Assembly (NCBI GenBank): GCA_965222975.1
Contig: CBDCVJ010000086.1
Span: 248,001-312,000 of the forward strand
Direction: 5' to 3'
Length of the DNA stretch: 64,000 nucleotides
Origin: UBA6168 sp965222975
GTDB taxonomy: Bacteria; Bacteroidota; Bacteroidia; Chitinophagales; Saprospiraceae
The notes under the pieces are model-generated. The model was not told the DNA's origin and searched no databases. It was given only the letters and a program-made list of their open reading frames with translations. The position numbers and the translations under genes are program-made. The stretch's first letter is position 1, and every line of letters begins with the position of its first letter. This document shows positions 50,690-58,680 of this stretch, piece by piece.

Positions 50690-52252
50690 TTATTTCACCA
50701 CATAACTACTGGCCACCTTTTTATACTTCAATATTTCTTTTTTCTCCCACGGATCACTTTTTTGTAAAATATTTTTCATCACAGCCGCCACTTTTTCAGT
50801 TGACTCAATAGCGGCTTTTGCATTTAAAAAAGTAGCCCTTAATCGGCGGGACAAAACGTCCTCCACAGTATGCGCCATTTCATATTTACAAGCATAAACG
50901 ACTTGCGAAATAGAGTAGGGGAGGGCAGGATGCAGTTTTTCTTTTAACAAAGGATTTTCTTTTTCTATTTTTTGAATATTGGAAATATTGCTGCCATATA
51001 CTTTTAAATGATCAGGTAAATTATTAGGCATATTTTCGCCGCCATCCAAAATTAACTTTTTGGTTTTGCATTTATTGAATTTTAATTCGCTGCCTAAAAT
51101 AGCTTTATCAATGGTGTCTTCTGCCATTATTCGGTAGGTTGTCCATTTTCCACCTGTAATGCTAATTAATCCTGAATCACTAACAGAAATGCCGTGGCTG
51201 CGGGAAATGGATTTAGTGTCCAATGTTTTTCCTTTGCTCACCAATGGACGGATACCAGCAAATGTGCTTAAAATATCTTTGTGGGTGGGTTTGTCTTCCA
51301 TATAACGGCCAGCCGTTTCGAGCATGAAATTAATTTCTTCGGGGTTTACTTTTGGGTTGTTGGTTATTTTTTCGGTAAAAGTGTCGGTTGTTCCAATTAA
51401 TGTTTTTCCATGCCAGGGAATGGCGAATAACACTCGGCCATCGGGAGTTTTGGGAATCATAATAGCTTTATCTTTTCCTAAATATTTTCCATCTACTACA
51501 ATATGAGAGCCTTGGCTGGGGCTGACACTTATATCAATATCCTCATCGTCCATTAATTGTACCTGCTCGGTAAAAACGCCTGTGGCATTTATGACGACTT
51601 TTCCCATTAACTCGAAATGTTCTTTGGTTTCTTTATCCCGGCACAATACTCCTATTATTTTACCTTTTTTATTTTTTATAAAATTTATTGCTTTTACATA
51701 ATTTAGTGCAATGCCATTGTTTTTGTGAAATGTCCTCAATAAACTCACCAGTAAACGAGTATCGTCAAATTGGCCATCGTGATATAAAACGCCATTTTTT
51801 AATCCTCTCCTTTTTATATTTGGCAGGGCTTCAATGACCGCTTTCTTTGATAGCCAACGGGAAGCCCCAAAACTTTTCCTACCTGCCAATAAATCGTATG
51901 CTTTTAATCCTGTTAAATAATAGGGGCCGAGAAAAGCGGAATAATTCGGAATGACAAATGAAAGGTCGTGAACGAGGTGTGGCGCATTTTTTAATAACCG
52001 ACCCCTTTCCAAAAGTGCCTCTTGCACCAAAAAAACATTGCCCTGTTCCAGATAGCGTACTCCACCATGCACGAGTTTGGTGCTCTTGCTTGAAGTACCT
52101 CTGCCGAAATCGTCCTTTTCGATCAATATGGATTTATAGCCCCTCGTGGCTGCATCCACGGCACAGCCAAGGCCAGTGGCGCCACCACCAATAATGATGA
52201 TGTCTGCATCGGTGGTGGTCGCTTTTTGGACATCTCTTGAGATTTCGGTCAT
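50690..52252 (-). CDS. glpD: Glycerol-3-phosphate dehydrogenase (FAD-dependent)
   Basis: 520 residues from the ATG at 52252. FAD-binding GGGATGLGCAVDAATRG, the GlpD signature GTSSKSTKLVHGGVRYLEQG, DARL/DTRL-type FDDTRLLVSLLRT, KWTTYRIMAED and a C-terminal DUF domain (ALPYSISQVVYACKYEMAHT, VEDVLSRRLRATFLNAKAA) define the family. The enzyme oxidises sn-glycerol-3-phosphate to dihydroxyacetone phosphate at the membrane. The frame is open to 52348, but that extension is encoded by a perfect palindrome and lies upstream of a good promoter (TTG-21-TACATTTG), so I use the later start. glpF/glpK were not seen. Confidence 0.94.
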   Translation of the reverse strand: MTEISRDVQKATTTDADIIIIGGGATGLGCAVDAATRGYKSILIEKDDFGRGTSSKSTKLVHGGVRYLEQGNVFLVQEALLERGRLLKNAPHLVHDLSFVIPNYSAFLGPYYLTGLKAYDLLAGRKSFGASRWLSKKAVIEALPNIKRRGLKNGVLYHDGQFDDTRLLVSLLRTFHKNNGIALNYVKAINFIKNKKGKIIGVLCRDKETKEHFELMGKVVINATGVFTEQVQLMDDEDIDISVSPSQGSHIVVDGKYLGKDKAIMIPKTPDGRVLFAIPWHGKTLIGTTDTFTEKITNNPKVNPEEINFMLETAGRYMEDKPTHKDILSTFAGIRPLVSKGKTLDTKSISRSHGISVSDSGLISITGGKWTTYRIMAEDTIDKAILGSELKFNKCKTKKLILDGGENMPNNLPDHLKVYGSNISNIQKIEKENPLLKEKLHPALPYSISQVVYACKYEMAHTVEDVLSRRLRATFLNAKAAIESTEKVAAVMKNILQKSDPWEKKEILKYKKVASSYVVK

Positions 52253-52270
52253 TGTTTTAGAAAGTTTAGG

Positions 52271-52302
52271 CAAATGTAACCGCATGGGGATGGACTTTCC
52301 AA
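52271..52302 (-). promoter_or_regulatory. Promoter of glpD: TTG, 21 bases, TACATTTG
   Basis: The -33-type TTG (complement 52300-52302) and the exact -7 box TACATTTG (52271-52278) have 21 bases between them, the usual arrangement of sigma-ABfr promoters in Bacteroidota. Transcription should begin near 52265, leaving only about 13 bases before the glpD ATG. Confidence 0.7.
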
Positions 52303-52323
52303 GTTTTGAAAACTTGGAAAGTC
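52293..52323. promoter_or_regulatory. 31-bp perfect palindrome overlapping the glpD -33 element
   Basis: Arms GACTTTCCAAGTTTT and AAAACTTGGAAAGTC around a single G. It covers the TTG of the glpD promoter, so it could be an operator. A REP-type repeat is the alternative: similar perfect palindromes with a TTTTGAAAA centre occur at 5729-5761. Confidence 0.55.
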
Positions 52324-52454
52324 GTGGTTCGTTTCTAACCTTTGCCATTTGGAATTATAAGGGTATGTAACAAAGAACAGTCCATTCAGTTTTAAAAATT
52401 TCCTATCGAAACAAAATAACCCCGAACTGAATTTGATAAAACCAAAATAGAAAA

Positions 52455-53681
52455 ATGAAGAAAAGAATTTTTCGTAATATTTTCCTCTTTTTTTTCTTGT
52501 TGCTTGTTTTGCTTATTGTGGGTGAAACAACAATTCGAATTATTGGTGAATATGACTTTGATGGAAATTTCCATTTTGGAAAAAGAACGTTGCGCCCATA
52601 TCGCCTACCTTTAAATACAGCCCAAAAAAATATAAATCAATATTTAAAAGAAAAAAATAGTGCAAGGGTTGTTTATGATTCCCTACTTGGATGGACGAAT
52701 GCTTCAAATCATCGTTCCGCTGATGGCATGTATGTTTATAATTCGCTGGGAATTCGAGTGCCTTCATCTAAAATAGAGTTTAATTATCCTAAACCAACTG
52801 ACACGTTGAGAATTCTTCTTCTTGGTGATTCATTTACGCATGGCGAAGAGGTAGGATATGAAAATACATGGGCGGCCAAATTGGAAGTTAATTTGAATAA
52901 AAGCGGAATGCCCACCCAAGTAATTAATTTGGGGGTGGGCGGCTATGGGATGGATCAGGCCTTTTTGAGATGGAAAAAATTGGGAAAATTGTTTAACCCT
53001 GATGTAGTGATTTTTGGCTTGCAAATGGAAAATGTAAGGCGGAATGTGAATTTAATGCGTTCTGTTTATACACCCACTGCCAACATTGTATTTTCCAAGC
53101 CGAGGTATATTTTAGATGGCGATGATTTAGAAATAATTAATATGCCGACAGTTCCTCCTGAACAAGTGCCCGGGGTTTTAGCTGATTTTGAAAAATGGGA
53201 ACTATCATCTTATGAATATTTTTATAATTCAGCTGATTATCAGCCTTCATTATTTTTAAAAAGCAAATTTATTTCGTTCATAAGGGAATCAATAGACCCT
53301 GATAAATCACTTATTTTGAGGCATCCTTACGGTACTCGTTCCGGTGTTTACCCTTTAAACGAAGAACCTGCAAACATTACGCTTGAAATTTTGGAATCTT
53401 TAAAAAAAGATGTGAATAAAAATGGTGCTGATTTATTGCTGGTTCATTTGCCGCATATTTGGGGGTTGGGCTATTATCGGAAATATGGAACTTTACCTTA
53501 TTTGGAATTATTGGAAAAAATAAATGCCGATTTTGAGTTATTGGACACAAAAGAATCGTTTGAAAATAATTTCGAAAAATATAAAAATGATGACTTTTAT
53601 TTATGGTTTCATTATTCGCCTCTGGGGAATGAAATAGTTGCAGATGCAATTGCGGATTATATTCTGAATAAGTCAAAATGA
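52455..53681 (+). CDS. SGNH/GDSL hydrolase family protein with N-terminal membrane anchor
   Basis: 408 residues. A single N-terminal hydrophobic segment (NIFLFFFLLLVLLIVG, residues 8-23) anchors it or serves as an uncleaved signal. The SGNH blocks are visible: LLLGDSFTHGEEVGYE (catalytic Ser, block I), INLGVGGYGMDQ (Gly, block II), FGLQMENVRRN (Asn-like, block III), and FHYSPLGNEIVADAIADY near the C-terminus (His, block V). Such proteins cleave or transfer ester groups, for example O-acetyl groups on cell-surface polysaccharides. It is divergent from glpD. Its stop codon overlaps a 22-bp inverted repeat shared with the convergent gene. Confidence 0.85.
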   Translation: MKKRIFRNIFLFFFLLLVLLIVGETTIRIIGEYDFDGNFHFGKRTLRPYRLPLNTAQKNINQYLKEKNSARVVYDSLLGWTNASNHRSADGMYVYNSLGIRVPSSKIEFNYPKPTDTLRILLLGDSFTHGEEVGYENTWAAKLEVNLNKSGMPTQVINLGVGGYGMDQAFLRWKKLGKLFNPDVVIFGLQMENVRRNVNLMRSVYTPTANIVFSKPRYILDGDDLEIINMPTVPPEQVPGVLADFEKWELSSYEYFYNSADYQPSLFLKSKFISFIRESIDPDKSLILRHPYGTRSGVYPLNEEPANITLEILESLKKDVNKNGADLLLVHLPHIWGLGYYRKYGTLPYLELLEKINADFELLDTKESFENNFEKYKNDDFYLWFHYSPLGNEIVADAIADYILNKSK

Positions 53682-53730
53682 AAATGCTTCATTATTTCAT
53701 GGCTGACAATGAAATAATGAAGCATTTTCA
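53679..53730. terminator. 22-bp perfect inverted repeat between convergent genes
   Basis: Arms 53679-53700 (TGAAAATGCTTCATTATTTC..) and 53709-53730 are exact inverted copies with an 8-base loop. The left arm starts at the TGA stop codon of the SGNH gene. It serves as a likely shared end for both convergent transcripts, although no long T-run follows. Confidence 0.7.
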
Positions 53731-53746
53731 TATTGATCCACAATCT

Positions 53747-54340
53747 TTATTCCCTCAATTTTCCCTGAAAAACACTTACCTTCGAATTAAAAGGGTTTCC
53801 CGATGCCCGCCTAAAACTCACTACTTGTCCGCAATGCCAGATAGCATCGGCGATCGGTCCATTGATCATGTTCCAAAATGGATATTCGGAGGTGCGGTCT
53901 TTTCGTTTAAAAATAGCTTTCATTTTTTTCATGTCTTTTTTCTTACTGGATTTTAATATGTCACTGGCGGATTTAATATTTATTAAAGTGTTTTTTCGCA
54001 TTTCCTCATAAGAAATATCCATGTCCAATGGCCCCTCATTGGCCTGGCCTTTAGCTGCATTTATTATCGTCCTTGATAGACCATAAATATGTTCCAGGGT
54101 ATGTCTGGTGTCCCTCGCTTCAGGGCTGGGCTTATAAGCCAGATCCTCCTCCCGCAACCCTTCGGTGGCCCAATAATACCGGAAACCAAGTCCATCAACC
54201 ATTCTGGCAGCTACGGTCATGTTGGTATATTTTTCTGGATAATCGGGAATCTGGTAATAAGGTAGTTCAGAATTTCGGTTTTGCGCATTTATCGCAATGG
54301 TTGATAAACATAAGAACAGTAGGGTGGAAAATTTTTTCAT
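53747..54340 (-). CDS. DinB-like exported protein
   Basis: 197 residues with a signal peptide (MKKFSTLLFLCLSTIAINAQ). The rest looks like a DinB-type four-helix bundle: NMTVAARMVDGLGFRYYWAT, RHTLEHIYGLSRTIINAA and PIADAIWHCGQVVSFRRASG. His residues in TRHTLEH and IWHCGQ stand where DinB proteins bind a metal ion. The role of exported DinB-like proteins is unknown, though some metal-dependent thiol-transfer enzymes share this fold. It is convergent with the SGNH gene. Confidence 0.8.
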   Translation of the reverse strand: MKKFSTLLFLCLSTIAINAQNRNSELPYYQIPDYPEKYTNMTVAARMVDGLGFRYYWATEGLREEDLAYKPSPEARDTRHTLEHIYGLSRTIINAAKGQANEGPLDMDISYEEMRKNTLINIKSASDILKSSKKKDMKKMKAIFKRKDRTSEYPFWNMINGPIADAIWHCGQVVSFRRASGNPFNSKVSVFQGKLRE

Positions 54341-54757
54341 GTTGAATTTGAATTAGTTTTAAAAAAGAAAATCCAAAATTACTAATGCTCTATTCAAATA
54401 AAAAGTGAAGTACAAGGGAGCGAGGCCGGAATATTGGCCAGCTCCCTAAATTTACGCAGCGTTGCATGGATATGAGCAAAAGACTTGATAGCAATTGAAG
54501 CTCTAACAGATTTGACAAACTATTTGAATTGTGCCCAATCCAATTAAATACGCATGATTTTTGTTTTGACAGCAAATGATCGTTGATGTATTAATTTCTT
54601 TTTGCTCACCAAGACCTATTTATTCAAGCACTTTTCCCTACCATAGATTTTCTTTTTCATATTTATTGATTTGTTGATGAATGGACTTGGGCATATTCTT
54701 TTCCAATGAAGCCACTGCCACTTTTCAACAAATAATAATCAAGAAACCATATTTCCC
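54341..54757. other. 417-bp gap without recognised genes
   Basis: AT-rich. One hairpin (GGGAGC..GGCC...GGCC.GCTCCC, about 54417-54447) is visible. The region must contain the divergent start regions of the DinB-like gene and the following T9SS gene. No ORF of note. Confidence 0.5.
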
Positions 54758-55474
54758 ATGCTCTTGAAAAGTCATCGCCTTTTACGTTTTTTATATATAC
54801 TACCATTCTTATTTTTCCTAAATGCCAGTTCAGCACAAGATGGCCTGTACCTCTCAGTTCAATTGATGAATGATGGCTGCTGGGGGGTGTATGTAAAACC
54901 TGTAGGAGTGAGCCCTGACAGTAATACCATCACAGGTTCAGGGCAAGTGACATTGATCTTCCCGCTTGATTTTACATGGTGCTGTTTGACATCTTATAGC
55001 GGCATTTGGTCTTCAGCAGCAGGCACTGTCTATGGGCCATCAGATGCCCCTGACAACCAAATCGTTTCATTTGGCCTTCTGTCAGCAGAACCGAGTAATC
55101 CCATAATTTATCAAGCAGGCCAAGAAACTTTGCTGTTTTCTTTTTGTGCAGAAAGCGGCGTTGGAGGCGATGATTGTCCTGAATTTATGGAACTCATTAA
55201 TTGTGGAGTCCAAGGTGTCATGCCTCATCCCTTTTGCCCGCCCAATTCTTTGAATTCGAATCCAGGCAATGACCTGAGTGTGATCCAATTTGGAGGGGGT
55301 ATTGATTTTACAATTTTGCAGGTCTTTATGGTTCTAATGAATGGAATTGTAATGATTGCGATGGAGATGGCATCTTGGATATTGATGAGGACACCAATGG
55401 CAACGGTGTTTATGACCCTTACTTGGATGCTTCTGATATGTGCGATCCATGCGACCCACTTTATCCTGGTCTGA
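54758..55474 (+). CDS. 5' part of a frameshifted T9SS type B secreted protein
   Basis: The signal peptide (MLLKSHRLLRFLYILPFLFF...SSAQ) and a cohesin-like N-terminal domain (LYLSVQLMNDGCWGVYVKPV; GQVTLIFPLDFTWCC) extend to about residue 180. After GGGIDFTI (55304-55315) the frame becomes nonsense (hydrophobic VFMVLMNGIVMIAMEMASWI), and the meaningful sequence goes on in the +2 frame as YNFAGLYGSNEWNCNDCDGD. I therefore read this as the front of one long gene reaching 58291, broken at a T-run near 55306. The stop at 55474 is a by-product of that shift. Confidence 0.75.
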   Translation: MLLKSHRLLRFLYILPFLFFLNASSAQDGLYLSVQLMNDGCWGVYVKPVGVSPDSNTITGSGQVTLIFPLDFTWCCLTSYSGIWSSAAGTVYGPSDAPDNQIVSFGLLSAEPSNPIIYQAGQETLLFSFCAESGVGGDDCPEFMELINCGVQGVMPHPFCPPNSLNSNPGNDLSVIQFGGGIDFTILQVFMVLMNGIVMIAMEMASWILMRTPMATVFMTLTWMLLICAIHATHFILV

Positions 55475-55690
55475 TCGGCCACCTCGAATTGTTGGGAGAT
55501 GCGCAAGCGGTTTGCGCAGATGAAATGGACTCCGTTTTCTTACAGGTCGTCTTGACGGACCCATCTTCCGGGGCTCTGCCAAATGGGTCTGGGCCGTTGA
55601 GTGTTCATATTAACGACAGCGATAGTGTTTTCTTCCTTTCTGATAATTACTTTATTGGCGATACTATTATTGTCCCATATCGCCCCCGAC
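55304..55690 (+). other. Middle segment of the frameshifted gene, read in another frame
   Basis: Reads NDCDGDGILDIDEDTNGNGV then YDPYLDASDMCDPCDP, a thrombospondin-type-3-like calcium motif, followed by a domain ending SDNYFIGDTIIVPY. At the C-run near 55683-55688 the frame returns to that of the first segment, giving PDTTVYQLASVTLG. One base lost in a T-run plus one gained in a C-run explains both shifts. Confidence 0.75.
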
Positions 55691-58291
55691 ACCACCGTTT
55701 ATCAATTGGCCTCGGTGACACTTGGGCAGATATGTGAGATGGATTTGGATTCCTTCCAAATAGACATTCAAATCCCGACGGATGGCCCGCTGCTTTTCAT
55801 GGCACAGCCCAATGATATTGTCGAATGTCAAAGTGATGGCTATTATTTTTATGCAACTGCTGCTAATACTTACGGCAGCCAATTAAATTACAATTGGCAA
55901 TGCAGCCAAGATGGAAATTCGTGGAATAATTTGGAAAATATTTTTCCATATGAGGGTGTGTATTCCGATACTTTATTTATTTCTGATTTTAATGGTTTGA
56001 CGGGAAATTATTATCGGCTGGCGGTGCATTCAATTTATTGCGATACTGTTTTTTCCAATGATGCAATATTGGATTATAATGGCTGGCTTTGGGAAAAATA
56101 TGATACTTTGAAAATATGCGCTGGCGATTCGGTTTTGATTTTTGGAAATTATGAAAGTGAGGCGGGTGAATATTCTGGTATTATTCCCAGTGGAGATGGT
56201 TGTGATACGGTTTTAAATGTTTTATTACAAATAAATGATTTAGAGGAAAAATATGAGCAAATAAATATCTGTGCTGGTGACTCAATTTTGCTTTTTGGAA
56301 ATTATATAAGTGAGGCAGGTGAATATTCAGACATTATTTCGGGTGACGTTGGTTGCGATACCATTTTAAATGTTTCACTGGAAATAAATGATTTGGAAGA
56401 AAAATACAAGACAGTAAACATCTGCGCTGGTGATTCGGTTTTGATTTTTGGAAATTATGAAAGTGGGGCTGGTCAATTTTCTGGAATTGTTTCGGGTAAT
56501 ATTGGCTGTGACACTATTTTGAATATTGATTTAGTGATAAATGATTTGGAGGAAAAATATGAGACGATAAATATCTGCGCTGGCGATTCGGTTTTGCTTT
56601 TTGGAAATTATGAAAGTGAGGCTGGTCAATTTACTGGAATTGTTTCTGGCACAGTTGGCTGTGATACCATTTTAAATATCTCTCTGGAACTAAATAACTT
56701 AGAGGAAAAACATGAGACGATAAATATATGCGCAGGTGATTCAGCATTTATTTTTGGGAATTATGAGAGCGAAGCTGGCGAATTTTCCGGCATAGTGCCG
56801 GGAACAATAGGTTGCGATACAATTTTGAATATTGACTTAATAATAAATAACCTGGAAGAAAAATATGAGACGATAAATATCTGTACTGGTGATTCAGCAT
56901 TTATTTTTGGAAATTATGAAAATGAGGCTGGCGAATATTCGGGCATTATTTCTGGCATCGCTGGTTGTGATACCGTATTAACTGTTGCCCTTGAAATAGA
57001 ACCACCCATTTTCCTATTTGAAAATATAAATATTTGCGAGGGCGATTCTGCTTTGATTTTAGGAAATTATGAAACAGTGGCAGGAAGTTATGAAGGTATT
57101 TTGCCCGGCGTAAATGGCTGCGATACATCTGTTTTAATTGTTTTAAGTGTCACACAACTCGAAGTTACTTCTGAAACAATTATTATTTGCGAGGGCGATT
57201 CTGCATTGATATTTGGAAATTATGAAACCATGCCCGGCGAATATTCAGGTTTTATCAATACAGGCGGATGCGATATTTTAATGAGCTATTTTTTAGAAAT
57301 AAGTCCTCCAGTTGGTTTTGAAATAAATATAGAAGATTCCTGCCCTGATGCAGCGACAGGTGCCTTAAAGGCAGTCGTAAATGGTGGAATACAACCATTT
57401 GATTTTCAATGGAGCAATAATGAAAATGGTTCTTTAATAAATGAATTAAATGCAGGTGAATATTCATTGACTGTGACTGATGCAAATGGGTGTTCTTATT
57501 CCCAAAATACAATTGTTGGCACATTGCCGCCAATTATTTTTGACTATGAAATAAAAGATGTTTCCTGCGATGGGGTGACCGACGGAAGTATTACTGTTTC
57601 AAATTATCCGATTGGTACATTATTTAGTTTAGATGGGCAGCCATTTAAGAATGACCCAATATTTGTGGATTTGCCGGTAGGGGAATATAATTTGAATTTT
57701 CAAAGCCCGGAAGGATGCATTTTTAGCCAACCTTTTAGTGTTCAACAAACGCCAAGTTTTGATTTGCATTTGCCTAATGATTTAACTATTCATTTGGGCG
57801 ATTCGGTACAATTAAATTCACAAGTAAGTTCTTTCGACTCGATGACTTATGAGTGGATGCCAGTAGAATTTTTAAATTGCTCAGATTGCCCAGGCCCGTG
57901 GGCAAGCCCGATGGAAACCACTCATTATTCCCTCACTGTAACGGATGAAGATGATTGTATGAAAACAGAGACCATCACCATTTTCGTAAATAAAAATGGA
58001 AAGGTATATGTGCCGAACGCATTCAGCCCCAATGGAGATGGCATCAATGACCTTTTGATTATTTATGGGGGCAATTCAATTCGTCAAATCAAACAGTTTT
58101 TAGTTTTTGATCGGTGGGGGGAGATGGTTTATAAGCGAGAGGAGTTTTCTGCCAATGATCCTTTTTATGGTTGGGATGGGAAGTTTAAAGGCGAACTTTT
58201 AAATCCAACGATACTAATATGGGTAGCAACGGTAGAATATGTGGATGGTCGGGAAGAACTGCTGAAAGGGAATGTACACCTGATTAAGTGA
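55601..58291 (+). CDS. 3' part of the T9SS type B secreted protein, with 8 repeats and CHU_C domain
   Basis: The genuine part starts near 55690 (PDTTVYQLASVTLGQICEMD). After an Ig-like region (NYNWQCSQDGNSWNNLENIF) come eight repeats of about 51 residues with the pattern INICAGDSVLIFGNYESEAG, then GIxxGxxGCDTILN and INDLEEKYET (56105-57300). Two SprB-like domains (WSNNENGSLINELNAGEYSL; VSCDGVTDGSITVSNYPIG) and a PKD-like domain follow. The C-terminus, VYVPNAFSPNGDGINDLLII and then FLVFDRWGEMVYKRE, is the gliding-motility-associated CHU_C-type domain, a T9SS type B sorting signal. The two Cys per repeat could form disulfides. Function unknown; surface adhesion is likely by analogy. Confidence 0.85.
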   Translation: MFILTTAIVFSSFLIITLLAILLLSHIAPDTTVYQLASVTLGQICEMDLDSFQIDIQIPTDGPLLFMAQPNDIVECQSDGYYFYATAANTYGSQLNYNWQCSQDGNSWNNLENIFPYEGVYSDTLFISDFNGLTGNYYRLAVHSIYCDTVFSNDAILDYNGWLWEKYDTLKICAGDSVLIFGNYESEAGEYSGIIPSGDGCDTVLNVLLQINDLEEKYEQINICAGDSILLFGNYISEAGEYSDIISGDVGCDTILNVSLEINDLEEKYKTVNICAGDSVLIFGNYESGAGQFSGIVSGNIGCDTILNIDLVINDLEEKYETINICAGDSVLLFGNYESEAGQFTGIVSGTVGCDTILNISLELNNLEEKHETINICAGDSAFIFGNYESEAGEFSGIVPGTIGCDTILNIDLIINNLEEKYETINICTGDSAFIFGNYENEAGEYSGIISGIAGCDTVLTVALEIEPPIFLFENINICEGDSALILGNYETVAGSYEGILPGVNGCDTSVLIVLSVTQLEVTSETIIICEGDSALIFGNYETMPGEYSGFINTGGCDILMSYFLEISPPVGFEINIEDSCPDAATGALKAVVNGGIQPFDFQWSNNENGSLINELNAGEYSLTVTDANGCSYSQNTIVGTLPPIIFDYEIKDVSCDGVTDGSITVSNYPIGTLFSLDGQPFKNDPIFVDLPVGEYNLNFQSPEGCIFSQPFSVQQTPSFDLHLPNDLTIHLGDSVQLNSQVSSFDSMTYEWMPVEFLNCSDCPGPWASPMETTHYSLTVTDEDDCMKTETITIFVNKNGKVYVPNAFSPNGDGINDLLIIYGGNSIRQIKQFLVFDRWGEMVYKREEFSANDPFYGWDGKFKGELLNPTILIWVATVEYVDGREELLKGNVHLIK

Positions 58292-58303
58292 TTTTGGTAA
58301 GAG

Positions 58304-58474
58304 GTGTTGAAACCCCGCTTTGTTAAAATAAGGTGTGGGTAGGTTTTCCCCACGTAAGTTTGTTTGAAAAAGGCTGCCGTCATGAATTAGCGAACAGCAT
58401 TTTCAATGAAAAGTAAAAGATCAGCTTTTTAATACAATGCGCTGCCTTATTCCAACAACATGGGGTTTCAACCC
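58304..58474. repeat. 171-bp element with 30-bp imperfect inverted ends
   Basis: Ends 58304-58333 and 58445-58474 match as inverted copies at 24 of 30 positions, sharing GTTGAAACCCC and AATAAGG. No ORF inside. It lies just after the stop of the T9SS type B gene. The rest of the 390-bp spacer up to 58680 has no gene. Confidence 0.6.
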
Positions 58475-58680
58475 TTGTACCCTTCTCTGAACCCTTACTT
58501 TTTTGGCTTAATTTCTGACGTAAGCTAGGCATCCCATCTCATGAAATTTCCAAAGAATATAATTTTTCCGCATCTTTATGCGAACAAATTTTGTGTCCTG
58601 AAACATTGATTACTCAAAAGCATTTGATTTATATTTTTTCAAATATGAAATAGGCTTTTGAAACCAATCTACATAATCGC

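Noticed and set aside
52253..52348. N-terminal extension of GlpD
   Set aside because: It is encoded by a perfect palindrome and the promoter; the family core starts just after 52252.
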